From positions 1 to 49,666 of the forward strand of contig DBMR01000081.1 of assembly GCA_002298785.1 (NCBI GenBank): a stretch of DNA of 49,666 nucleotides, in the 5' to 3' direction. The DNA comes from Verrucomicrobia subdivision 3 bacterium UBA693 (lineage in GTDB: Bacteria; Verrucomicrobiota; Verrucomicrobiia; Limisphaerales; UBA8199). Shown in pieces: positions 28,111 through 36,117 of the stretch; positions within the stretch are counted from its first letter, which is position 1, and every line of letters starts with the position of its first letter. The notes below the pieces were generated by a model. The model was not told the origin of the DNA. It did not search any database and saw nothing but the letters and a program-made list of their open reading frames with translations. Position numbers and translations under genes: made by a program.

Positions 28111-30990
28111 GTGGTATTCGTGCTTGGCAGCACTAATTTGAAAATGGTTTTGACGACAGAAAAACTGAGTAAGACCGGAAATGCGATGAGGAAAGCGCCG
28201 CCGAAGTACGCGCCCGCCTCGTTTTCAGGTTCAAATTTTAAAAAAGCTTCATATATCCAAGAATATGTCTTCCGCAAAGCCTCCTGTGCCTGTGGCGGCG
28301 GCTGCCCCGGGTGCCAAGCCAAATCCAAGGGTCCAAGAGTCTCACAACCCAACGACGCCTCCGAGATCGAAGCTGACCAGATCGCCGCGCGGGTGCTACG
28401 AATGCCGGAGGATCATGTAGGTGACGCAAAGAATCCTCCGACTGAATCGCACAAATTCGACAAGGGCGAGCAAGAAGCGCCGAAGGATATCCTGCAACGA
28501 AAAGCCGGAATGGCTGCACCGGAAACCGCTCCACCCGGCGGCATTCGTTGCGGCGACGGTGTCGCTGCGGTCGAGAAATCCTTGAGCACTGGTGGCCACC
28601 CATTAACCCAGGAGTCTCGCCGTTTCTTCGAGCCGCGGTTTGGGCTGGATCTCGGCCACGTTCGGATTCACACGGGAAGCGATGCCGCAAGATCCGCCCG
28701 CCAGTTCCAAGCGAAAGCCTATGCGTTTCACAGCGACATCGTATTCGACAGCGGCGAGTATCAACCCGACTCAAACGTTGGCAGACGGCTATTGGCTCAT
28801 GAACTGGCCCATGTGGTTCAGTCGGGTAAGGCCGGAGCTCATTATGCCGAGAAAATACACCGGGAGGCGAGAGGCTCCGCCGGAGGCTGCGGCATCTGCA
28901 TGAACGATCCGGGAGGCCGAGAGGCGGGAACCATGGCGCATGCCCAGATTCAAATGGCATTTGCCGCCAACAATCCCGATCTCGTCGCTGAATATGCAAT
29001 TCCCGTCGTCGAACCTGGCACCCCGCCGCCCTTTGTCCCTGAGATCGATCTATCTTACGTGACCCGCGACCACGGCCAGAAGATCATGCACATCGGTGAA
29101 ATCAAACCGCTGGATGATGCCGGAGTGCAGGCCGGAATCGCCCGAAAGAAACTTCAGGACTATGCCCGCGAGCTGAAAGCCAATCCGAACCTGAAGCTCG
29201 ATGAGGTCTTCCGGATGCAAGACGCTCCACCCGCCAAACCGATTCGCTTCTTTAATCCGTCGCATCCGCCAGGCTGCCCCCCGCAGATGATCCATGTGCA
29301 AATGACGGAGCCGGGAGTATATCAGTATTATTGTGAACCGCCCTGGTCCACCCTCGTAAAGGATCCGAAGTGCAAATGCCGAGAGCGGGACGACGACGAA
29401 GACCGGAAAAAGCAACCGCAGCAGGTCGACGTTCCAAAGACGGATGAGAAGCAAAACCAGGTCAAACAGGACGACAAACAGAAGATGACGGACAGCGGAA
29501 CACCGACGTACGTGGTGCCTGCGGCAATCGGTGCCGGTGTTTCCGTAGCCGCCGCCGCATACCTTCGCAAAAAGGCCATCGAGCAAGCGGAACGGCGCGT
29601 TGCTCAACTCGCCTGGCGCAAAGCCGCCGAAGCCGCCGCCGCTCGCCGCGCCGCCACCGCCGTCGGTAAAGGCGCGGCGGGAAAGACTGTCGGCAAAGCT
29701 GCCGCCTATGTTGAGATCGCCGCCGCCGCCGCCCTCATTATCTTTTATTCCGACCGGGTGGAAGCCAAACCTGGTCCGGGGGACAGCTCTATCGAGACGT
29801 TATACAAGGCGATGACGTCCAACGGCACCACGCCTTCTCCGGAAATGAAGGCGCTCATTGAAAGCGATCCCTTGCTCAAACAACTCGCCGAAGAGGCCGG
29901 CTCGACCGGCGACGGTTCGAAACTTCAGGAAGAAATGGCCCGGCGCACCCTCGAGTTGATCAAGAATAACCCGGAAATGTTTTCGGCTGAAGACCTCGAA
30001 TTCCTGACGCAATACTCGAAAAGCGCTAAATCGCAGCAGGCCCCCCAGACTGCGGAAGCCTTGCGCCAGGCGATCGATGCGGCGAAAGCGGGCAAAACTA
30101 GGGGCACGGGAACCGGCGGAAAAGGCAGCGGCGACTCCAAATCTCCCTCCACTGGCGATGCGCCGACGCCTGCCAATCCGGATGCCGGCAAATCTCAGTC
30201 CGGAGGTTCGGGAAGCGGGACGCCAACCAGTGACAAGCCGCAGGGAACCGGTCAGCAACCAGGCAGCGGCAGTGGCAGTGGGAGTGGCCAAACCGGCGTG
30301 CCGGGGACGACCAGTGGGGTCCAGGACGATCCCAGATTCAGCAAACTCAATGATGAGAACAAGAAGCGGATCAAAGAAGCCCCGCCGCAAATCGCCAGGC
30401 TCTTTAAGGAATTCGCCTCGGGCGAAAAGGATGATCTCAAACTCGATGACAACATCGTCAAACAGTTCTTTGACGTCGTGCCGCCTGATTTGAACGACAA
30501 ACAAGTGGATTCCCTCATCGCCGGTCTGGGTCCGTCAAAAGGGAAAACTCCTGACGAAGCCATCCAAGCCTTGAAACAGGCAATTCAACAAGTTCAGAAA
30601 ACCACTTCAGCGACCGCCCCCGGCCCGGTCGCCACTACCAGCACCCCACCTTCGCCGAAACCGGCCAAAACCCAGGCGGAGATCATCGCCGAACTCGCGG
30701 AAATCGCCAAAAAGACCGATTTCAGCAAGATCCCAAACAACAATGTCAAAATTCAAAACGTCGGGGACAAGGTGGATGGCAATACGCTCACCACTTATGT
30801 ATATGGGAAAGCGAACGGTATCGGCGTGGTCGGCTATATCTCTGGGACGATTCCTCCGGGTGTGGACGTCAAAAAGCTGAAAAGAGGTCAGAGCTTCACC
30901 ATCACGATTACGTCGCAATCCCCGTTTGTGGACAAGAACGGCAAAGTCCAGAATTTCCGAATGGGCACCACCTTTAGCGTGCCGAAGTGA
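28111..30990 (+). CDS. DUF4157 (eCIS core domain) cargo protein 2 with internal ExK domain and hydrophobic segments
   Basis: 959 residues from a GTG; ATGs at 28144 or 28186 are equally plausible and none has a clear ribosome site. The N-terminal C59-A-C61-GGG-C65-PG-C68-Q and the DUF4157 domain with H230-E231-L-A-H234 match its neighbours. Next comes a compact domain (about 265-370) with EID at 311-313 and E330-I-K332-P, reminiscent of restriction-endonuclease-fold toxins. Two Ala-rich hydrophobic stretches lie near 467-485 and 534-548. A Gly/Ser/Thr-rich linker (about 660-740) precedes a helical region and a final beta domain ending in MGTTFSVPK. The hydrophobic stretches suggest membrane insertion after delivery. 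Cargo identity is well supported by DUF4157; the toxic mechanism is not. Confidence 0.82.
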   Translation: MVFVLGSTNLKMVLTTEKLSKTGNAMRKAPPKYAPASFSGSNFKKASYIQEYVFRKASCACGGGCPGCQAKSKGPRVSQPNDASEIEADQIAARVLRMPEDHVGDAKNPPTESHKFDKGEQEAPKDILQRKAGMAAPETAPPGGIRCGDGVAAVEKSLSTGGHPLTQESRRFFEPRFGLDLGHVRIHTGSDAARSARQFQAKAYAFHSDIVFDSGEYQPDSNVGRRLLAHELAHVVQSGKAGAHYAEKIHREARGSAGGCGICMNDPGGREAGTMAHAQIQMAFAANNPDLVAEYAIPVVEPGTPPPFVPEIDLSYVTRDHGQKIMHIGEIKPLDDAGVQAGIARKKLQDYARELKANPNLKLDEVFRMQDAPPAKPIRFFNPSHPPGCPPQMIHVQMTEPGVYQYYCEPPWSTLVKDPKCKCRERDDDEDRKKQPQQVDVPKTDEKQNQVKQDDKQKMTDSGTPTYVVPAAIGAGVSVAAAAYLRKKAIEQAERRVAQLAWRKAAEAAAARRAATAVGKGAAGKTVGKAAAYVEIAAAAALIIFYSDRVEAKPGPGDSSIETLYKAMTSNGTTPSPEMKALIESDPLLKQLAEEAGSTGDGSKLQEEMARRTLELIKNNPEMFSAEDLEFLTQYSKSAKSQQAPQTAEALRQAIDAAKAGKTRGTGTGGKGSGDSKSPSTGDAPTPANPDAGKSQSGGSGSGTPTSDKPQGTGQQPGSGSGSGSGQTGVPGTTSGVQDDPRFSKLNDENKKRIKEAPPQIARLFKEFASGEKDDLKLDDNIVKQFFDVVPPDLNDKQVDSLIAGLGPSKGKTPDEAIQALKQAIQQVQKTTSATAPGPVATTSTPPSPKPAKTQAEIIAELAEIAKKTDFSKIPNNNVKIQNVGDKVDGNTLTTYVYGKANGIGVVGYISGTIPPGVDVKKLKRGQSFTITITSQSPFVDKNGKVQNFRMGTTFSVPK

Positions 30991-31022
30991 GCGAACGGGC
31001 ACGTCCTGGAGGACCGTGATCG

Positions 31023-33206
31023 ATGACGAGCATCGTCCAAATTTCCGAAAAGCAGCAACATAGCCCAGCGAAGATGTCCCAGTCCCAAGCCTTCGAGGAA
31101 GGAGCGAATTCAGTCTTGCCCTCGTGGCCCGGCATGCTGCATCGCAAGACCTCCTGCGCGTGTGGTGGTGGTTGTCCCGCGTGCCAGGCGGAAGCTTCTA
31201 ACCTGGCGGTTAACCGATCACTGGATTCGGGGGAAGCCGAGGCCGATGCGGCGGCGGATAAAGTAATGAGGGCAGGGACGAACCCTACCTATCTCACACC
31301 TTCGGATCGCCAAGCCGATTCTGACCTGCCGGATGCTGCCGGCCCCGTGACCATGAAGCGGGAACCCACGGGCCGAGACGAAAATCCCCTGGCGCCCAAA
31401 AGCGTTGGCGAAGTATTGAGTGCTACCGGCAAGCCGATGGACGAGGGCACTCGCGCTTTTATGGAAGCCCGCTTTCATCACGATTTCAGCAAGGTGAAAA
31501 TTCATGACGATGCTCAAGCCGCCGAGAGTGCGCGTTCTATCAACGCCCTCGCCTACACTTCAGGTGATCGCATCGCCTTCGCCGCTGGACGGTACGATAC
31601 CAATTTCGATTCGGGAAAGCGCTTGCTGGCGCATGAATTGGCGCATGTCGTGCAACGGAAGGGCACGGTGTCCAAAGCCATTCTGCGCGCGGTGGATGAC
31701 GCCCAGGTGGAAAAAGAATTTGCCGACTGGGCTGATGCCAACAAGCGCGTAAAGGACAAAACAAGCCAGGAATTTCCGTGGGCGGTTTGGGACTTCGTGA
31801 GGCCCAAAATTGTAGATGCAGGAATGCAAGCCTTCCCGAAGCCCAAGGACGCCAAGAAAGCCGCGGAATGGCAGGATAATTTGGACCGAGCGGAAATCAT
31901 TGCCCGCTGGTTATTCACCCTAAAGAGCACGACGAAGGATGACGGGATTAAGAAGGACGCCGATACCAAAGCTAATTACATTCTCACGGCGCTGGCCCAG
32001 GCCGGCTTGGTTTCGAAAGCCATGGCCCAATCGGGTTATCTCAGCACTGAGAACCGCAAGAGCTTATACGACTCCATTTTGCAGAACCCTTCCGCCGCCA
32101 GTGCGTCAGAACTGGAAACGATCTTCAGGTTTCAATCCAACGGCGTCGCCGATCCCGCCGATGTGCCAATCATCCAAACCTTCACCGATGGCAATAATTC
32201 ACCACTCAAATCACTGCCGGCTGACAAAACCAAAGCGATTTTCGGAGTGCTGGCCACCAAGTACGGCACGCACGACGTTCTCGTGAATGCAATCGCTGAA
32301 GTCCTGATGTTCAATCCCAGCATTCGCAACAGCGTATCCGATGCGATGATGTCGAGCGCCATCGGCAGTCCCCAATTGCTGTTCAAGGTCCTGAAACATA
32401 AGTTCTTTATCGAGCCGGAGTATGAAGGGGGCGAAATTCTGAAAACCCTGATACCCACCGGCATGTCCACGGCGACCTATGACGCCCAACGCATGACGAA
32501 TGACATGCCCTGGGTCTACACCTACAAGCAAAAGTACTACGTGGATTACCTGGTAGATCTGGCCAAAGGGCAGAACATCACCATTCCCAAACCCACGGCG
32601 ATGAATTTTGCCGGATTAAAAACCTGGCTGGACGGAAACACGGAAAAGATCGGCCAGGCGGCGAAGGCAAAATATCCCTCCGACCCCAATGCGGTCTTTG
32701 AAATTTACCAGAATATTGCCGACATCTTCTTTTATCACATTCCGCACGACCGCGATGTGCCTCCCGACCTGGAGGGCAAAATCGGGCACCTTAAAGAAGG
32801 GGCTCCCGCGAAAAAACGGTTTGAGGCCGATTGCGATGTATTCGCCACGTATGCGATGCGGCTGTTTTTCAACGCCGGTTTTGAACCGATCGGCTATATG
32901 GCATATGTGCCAACGGGGAGCTTTCAAGCCCGTGCCGCCCACGTGTCCGCGCTGCTCCGCAAGGACGGCAAATATTCCATCATCAACAACAAAGGGATCC
33001 TGGATGCCGGTGTCACAGAAGCCAAGACTGACGAAAAGAAGGATGAAGCGCTGAAGTCCATGCGCAAGAAGGCGCTTCGCGATGCCTATGCGGACCCGAT
33101 TCCAACCGAACTGAAACTGTATTATCAGGATGCCGGGCCAAAAGGACAAATGTCCCAGCAGTTCAAAAACCAGGACAGCAGTTTGGAAAGACCGGATCTG
33201 CTTTGA
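31023..33206 (+). CDS. DUF4157 (eCIS core domain) cargo protein 3 with transglutaminase/papain-like C-terminus
   Basis: 727 residues starting 32 bases after cargo 2. C45-A-C47-GGG-C51-PA-C54-Q and DUF4157 with H204-E205-L-A-H208 repeat the shared N-terminal plan. Residues 225-560 are helical with no family I recognise. The C-terminal part has EADC604-D-VFATYAMRLF, a nucleophile on a helix, then AAH640-VSALL on a strand and SIIN655-N656 on the next strand. This Cys-His-Asn/Asp order is that of transglutaminase-like and papain-like enzymes, many of which are toxins that cleave or deamidate host proteins. The assignment rests on motif order only. It is the last gene of the eCIS cluster; I see no hairpin terminator after it. 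Confidence 0.82.
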   Translation: MTSIVQISEKQQHSPAKMSQSQAFEEGANSVLPSWPGMLHRKTSCACGGGCPACQAEASNLAVNRSLDSGEAEADAAADKVMRAGTNPTYLTPSDRQADSDLPDAAGPVTMKREPTGRDENPLAPKSVGEVLSATGKPMDEGTRAFMEARFHHDFSKVKIHDDAQAAESARSINALAYTSGDRIAFAAGRYDTNFDSGKRLLAHELAHVVQRKGTVSKAILRAVDDAQVEKEFADWADANKRVKDKTSQEFPWAVWDFVRPKIVDAGMQAFPKPKDAKKAAEWQDNLDRAEIIARWLFTLKSTTKDDGIKKDADTKANYILTALAQAGLVSKAMAQSGYLSTENRKSLYDSILQNPSAASASELETIFRFQSNGVADPADVPIIQTFTDGNNSPLKSLPADKTKAIFGVLATKYGTHDVLVNAIAEVLMFNPSIRNSVSDAMMSSAIGSPQLLFKVLKHKFFIEPEYEGGEILKTLIPTGMSTATYDAQRMTNDMPWVYTYKQKYYVDYLVDLAKGQNITIPKPTAMNFAGLKTWLDGNTEKIGQAAKAKYPSDPNAVFEIYQNIADIFFYHIPHDRDVPPDLEGKIGHLKEGAPAKKRFEADCDVFATYAMRLFFNAGFEPIGYMAYVPTGSFQARAAHVSALLRKDGKYSIINNKGILDAGVTEAKTDEKKDEALKSMRKKALRDAYADPIPTELKLYYQDAGPKGQMSQQFKNQDSSLERPDLL

Positions 33207-33269
33207 AATGCCGCGGACATCCCCGAATCGCGCTCTGTGGGTCTATCGTCGTCAGCTTTCCAGTCAGAC

Positions 33270-35051
33270 TCATTTCCGCTTGAACAAAATGCCGGTGACG
33301 CGTCCACCGCCAAGAGTCATTCCGGAGACCTTGCCTGCCTGATCTCGCTCGAACTTCACTTCCGCCATAAACCAAGTCCGCGTCGCGAACTGGTCTCGCA
33401 GTACCGGCAGCAGTTCAATGGATCCGTGCCGGATATGTTCGGCGGTCAGTTTACCGTCCTTCAGCTTTACGGTGTACTCGGTTTCCAATTCCTCGCTCCA
33501 ATAAACGCCCGGGAAGTCTTCGAGATCCTTTGGTTCCCACGATTTGCTGGCAATCCGTTCTCCGCTGACCATGCCGCCACCTTGGGGTGAGAACTTCAAC
33601 CGCATGGCTCCGTCCGGCTGAGATGAAAATTCGAGCTCGCCCGATGGCGCCTCAATGAGAAACCTGTTGGTGCCGAGGGGATGAAGTTCCACGGTCCCTT
33701 GTCCCGGGATTTCAGCCATGAACCGTCCGTCTTTTTCATAGAAGTTGGCGGTTAATCCGGCATCAAGTTTATATGCTCCGGAATACTTCTGAAACGTACG
33801 ACTATCGAGTTTGACGTAGTCGCGCTTTTTTTGATCTGCCGCCGCCGGCTCCTTGTTCGCTTCCGGCGCCAACTTGTCCCCAAGCACGATGGCGGCGACT
33901 TTAAAGGCCGCTCCACTACAATCGAAACTGGCGAGCCCAGTCAGTACCGCCACGCCCAATTCCTGCTCCGGAAACCAAACCACGAAACTGCGATACCCGG
34001 CATCGCCGCCAGAGTGCGAAATCGTTTTGAGGCCGCGGTGGCTCCCGAGGCCCACGCCCAAGGCATAATTAATTTTGTTGCCGCCAGCGAGTATCGCCTG
34101 TTCCTGCAAGCGCTCGATGGCGCGGCGTCCACCGACTTTGGGTTCGCGGAAGTTGTCCAGCCAGCGTGCGAGATCCGGTGCCGTCGTAAATAAGCTGGTG
34201 GCGCCCACGTTGGCATAATTTAACGGCTCAGCCTGGTAGCCGTCCCCAGATTTGCTGTAGGAATAAGCCCCGTCGTGGACAATGGTGCGGTGGTCGATGT
34301 GGAAGTGAGTATGTGCCATGCCCAGCGGGTTGAAAATGCGGTCCCGGCAAAAGTCGGGAAAGGATTTTCCGGAGACACGGGCGACAATTTCCGCAGCGAG
34401 GGTGTAACCGCCGTTGGAGTAGAGATGCCGTGTGCCGGGAACAAAGTTCAATTCCTTTTGGCGAAACAGCAAACGGAGAATTTGCTCCTGCGTGATAACG
34501 TCGTCCAGGCGCCAGCCCGCCAGGCCAAGGGTTTGCCATTGGTCGCGAATGCCGCTGGTGTGTTGCAGCAACTGGCGAATGGTGGCGGGGTGCCCGTAAT
34601 CAGGAAGTTCCGGCAAGTATTTATGGAGGTCGTCTTCGAGCGAGAGTTTACCATCCTGTTCCAGCAGCACCACGGCCATGGCTGTAAATTGCTTGGAAAC
34701 CGAGGCTACATGATAAACCGTTTGAGGTTTGACGGGCATATCGTACTCCAAATTGGCCAAGCCAAAACCCTTTTCATACACCGGTTTGACATGCTGAATT
34801 ACTGCCACTGAAAACCCCGGTGCTCCTGACTGCCACGAACCGCTGAGGAGTTCGTCGAGGCGGGTGGAGAGTCCGTCATTTGCCGCCAGCACTGACAACG
34901 GCAGGATGAGCAGGCTGAAGACGCTAAAAAGTGGTTTGGACCTCAGCCTTCCGCTCATGAAAGCCAAAGGGTTCAGGCGGGTGGATTTACTCATGATGGA
35001 AGTGGACCGTACATAGGCGGAGCAGGAGCGGTTAAGCAGGAGCGTGGTCAT
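33270..35051 (-). CDS. Exported serine hydrolase, class C beta-lactamase/penicillin-binding family
   Basis: The 593-residue frame has the three active-site boxes of the beta-lactamase-related serine hydrolases: S117-V-S-K120 (nucleophile and base), Y211-S-N213 and H346-S-G-G. The substrate is more likely a peptide or ester than a beta-lactam. A basic N-terminus and the hydrophobic run LFSVFSLLILPLSVLA, ending at an ANDG that suits signal-peptidase cleavage, point to export. The first in-frame ATG may not be the real start: ATGs at 34994 and 34958 would give a more normal signal peptide. After the catalytic domain (to about 420) come two beta-rich domains of about 80 residues each, common in such proteins. 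It is convergent with the last cargo gene. Confidence 0.9.
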   Translation of the reverse strand: MTTLLLNRSCSAYVRSTSIMSKSTRLNPLAFMSGRLRSKPLFSVFSLLILPLSVLAANDGLSTRLDELLSGSWQSGAPGFSVAVIQHVKPVYEKGFGLANLEYDMPVKPQTVYHVASVSKQFTAMAVVLLEQDGKLSLEDDLHKYLPELPDYGHPATIRQLLQHTSGIRDQWQTLGLAGWRLDDVITQEQILRLLFRQKELNFVPGTRHLYSNGGYTLAAEIVARVSGKSFPDFCRDRIFNPLGMAHTHFHIDHRTIVHDGAYSYSKSGDGYQAEPLNYANVGATSLFTTAPDLARWLDNFREPKVGGRRAIERLQEQAILAGGNKINYALGVGLGSHRGLKTISHSGGDAGYRSFVVWFPEQELGVAVLTGLASFDCSGAAFKVAAIVLGDKLAPEANKEPAAADQKKRDYVKLDSRTFQKYSGAYKLDAGLTANFYEKDGRFMAEIPGQGTVELHPLGTNRFLIEAPSGELEFSSQPDGAMRLKFSPQGGGMVSGERIASKSWEPKDLEDFPGVYWSEELETEYTVKLKDGKLTAEHIRHGSIELLPVLRDQFATRTWFMAEVKFERDQAGKVSGMTLGGGRVTGILFKRK

Positions 35052-35227
35052 AGTCGTTTGGCGTGAGGTGCATTCAATCCTGATTCCGACCCGATGCTAG
35101 ACCTTTCAGAAAATCAGATCAATATGCCAGCCGCCCGGTTCTGTTCTTGCAGCTCAATGCAATAGAGCGTCGTGTGGGGAAGGGCGGTGATGCAGATGAG
35201 AGTCCTGCCGGGAGCGCGATTCTCCGA

Positions 35228-35257
35228 CACGGCGCCAGGCTCTGCTCTGGCGCCGTG
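35228..35257 (-). terminator. Strong GC hairpin after the OsmC gene
   Basis: Two perfect 11-base arms (CACGGCGCCAG at 35228-35238 and its complement at 35247-35257) enclose an eight-base loop. The hairpin lies 25 bases beyond the osmC stop on the minus strand. There is no clear run of T after it, so it may be a terminator that works with Rho or an mRNA-stabilising stem. Confidence 0.5.
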
Positions 35258-35281
35258 GGGTTTGGCCTGCGGTCAACCTGG

Positions 35282-35887
35282 CTACTCCGTTTCGACCTCG
35301 ATCTTGATTTTGACTGGGTTCGCCAGGGTGTCATAAATCGGGGATTTGCTGAGTAATTCCCTCACGGTCGCTTCGTCCAAATCGCCCTTGACCCTGAATT
35401 TGACCCGGATCTCGCGGTAACCATTGCGGACTTTTGGATCGAGATCCAGGAAGCCGCGAAGGTCGACGTCCCCCTCATACTCACTCTGGATATTCTCGAT
35501 TTTCAGGCCACGCGCGGAAGCATGGCATGCCAGAGTGCCGGTTAAGCAGGCGGACAGACCAGCGAGGATATATTCTCCCGCGCTGGCACCGGCGTCCCCG
35601 CCCAGCAACACCGGCGGTTCATCAGCCACCAGCACGAAGGGTGTCTGGTGCTGGAGTTCCTGGCATGTACCGTAGAAATCGGAAATGGTCGCCACGTTAT
35701 GGGCGCCGAGTTTCCACTGGTTGCGGGCCCGGAACTTAAACTGCGCCAGGTCAGGTTTCTGTTGGATGGCTTCGATGGTTTGCCCGAGGCGTGTCACATT
35801 CACGCCGTTGAGCACGGTTTCTTTGGTTTCCAGCGTCGTCTTCATTTTATCTATGTCTTTCTTGTTCACTGTTTGTTTGCGTTTCAT
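35282..35887 (-). CDS. OsmC-family protein
   Basis: A 201-residue cytoplasmic protein of the OsmC/Ohr superfamily (thiol peroxidases and relatives). The family core is visible: GEYILAGLSACLTGTLACHA holds the helix with the first redox cysteine, and beta strands around NIQSEYEGDVDLRG and YREIRVKFRVKG complete the fold. The usual second cysteine near the end is replaced by SKSPIYDTLANP, so classical two-cysteine peroxidase activity is doubtful. I start it at the ATG at 35887 because AAGGA lies eight bases upstream; the open frame extends to 35980. A sigma-54-type promoter match and dyads lie upstream, next to a sigma-54 activator gene, which suggests inducible control. Confidence 0.88.
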   Translation of the reverse strand: MKRKQTVNKKDIDKMKTTLETKETVLNGVNVTRLGQTIEAIQQKPDLAQFKFRARNQWKLGAHNVATISDFYGTCQELQHQTPFVLVADEPPVLLGGDAGASAGEYILAGLSACLTGTLACHASARGLKIENIQSEYEGDVDLRGFLDLDPKVRNGYREIRVKFRVKGDLDEATVRELLSKSPIYDTLANPVKIKIEVETE

Positions 35888-35929
35888 TATTGTCCTTGCC
35901 GAACTGCTTCGGTGCGACGCCAGGAAGAA

Positions 35930-35946
35930 TGCTAGGAAGATGCCAG
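35930..35946 (-). promoter_or_regulatory. Candidate sigma-54 (-24/-12) promoter of the OsmC gene
   Basis: Reading the minus strand, CTGGCATCTTCCTAGCA has GG and GC separated by ten bases, the invariant spacing of sigma-54 promoters, with TGGCA at -24. The predicted start point would be about 30 bases before the ATG at 35887. The adjacent upstream gene encodes a sigma-54 activator. The -12 box is TAGCA rather than TTGCA, a weaker match. Confidence 0.5.
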
Positions 35947-36007
35947 GCCGGGTGTGCCGGTATAAATCATTGTGAACCAATCAATCCCACTCAAACAGGA
36001 TGGTGTT

Positions 36008-36070
36008 GTTACGGTCCGAGATCTCGGGACTAACGAAATCTCGGGAGCGGGATTCGCGGGATTTCGTAAC
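36008..36070. promoter_or_regulatory. Nested dyads, candidate activator-binding sites
   Basis: The segment contains the 12-bp perfect palindrome CCGAGATCTCGG (36016-36027) and an inverted pair ACGAAATC/GATTTCGT (36033-36040 and 36060-36067). GTTACG and CGTAAC at its two ends are also complementary. It lies about 60-140 bases upstream of the sigma-54 promoter match, the normal position for enhancer sites, and immediately downstream of the regulator gene. It could instead act as a terminator for the regulator mRNA, but there is no T run. Confidence 0.45.
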
Positions 36071-36117
36071 GGGACGGCGAGCCGCGACCGCGGGAAGTCC
36101 AAGCAGTTCCGCGCGGC

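Noticed and set aside
726..33206. Interpretation as an ordinary prophage
   Set aside because: No capsid, portal, terminase, integrase or lysis gene is present, while the AAA+ ATPase, Pvc16-type protein and DUF4157 cargo are eCIS hallmarks.
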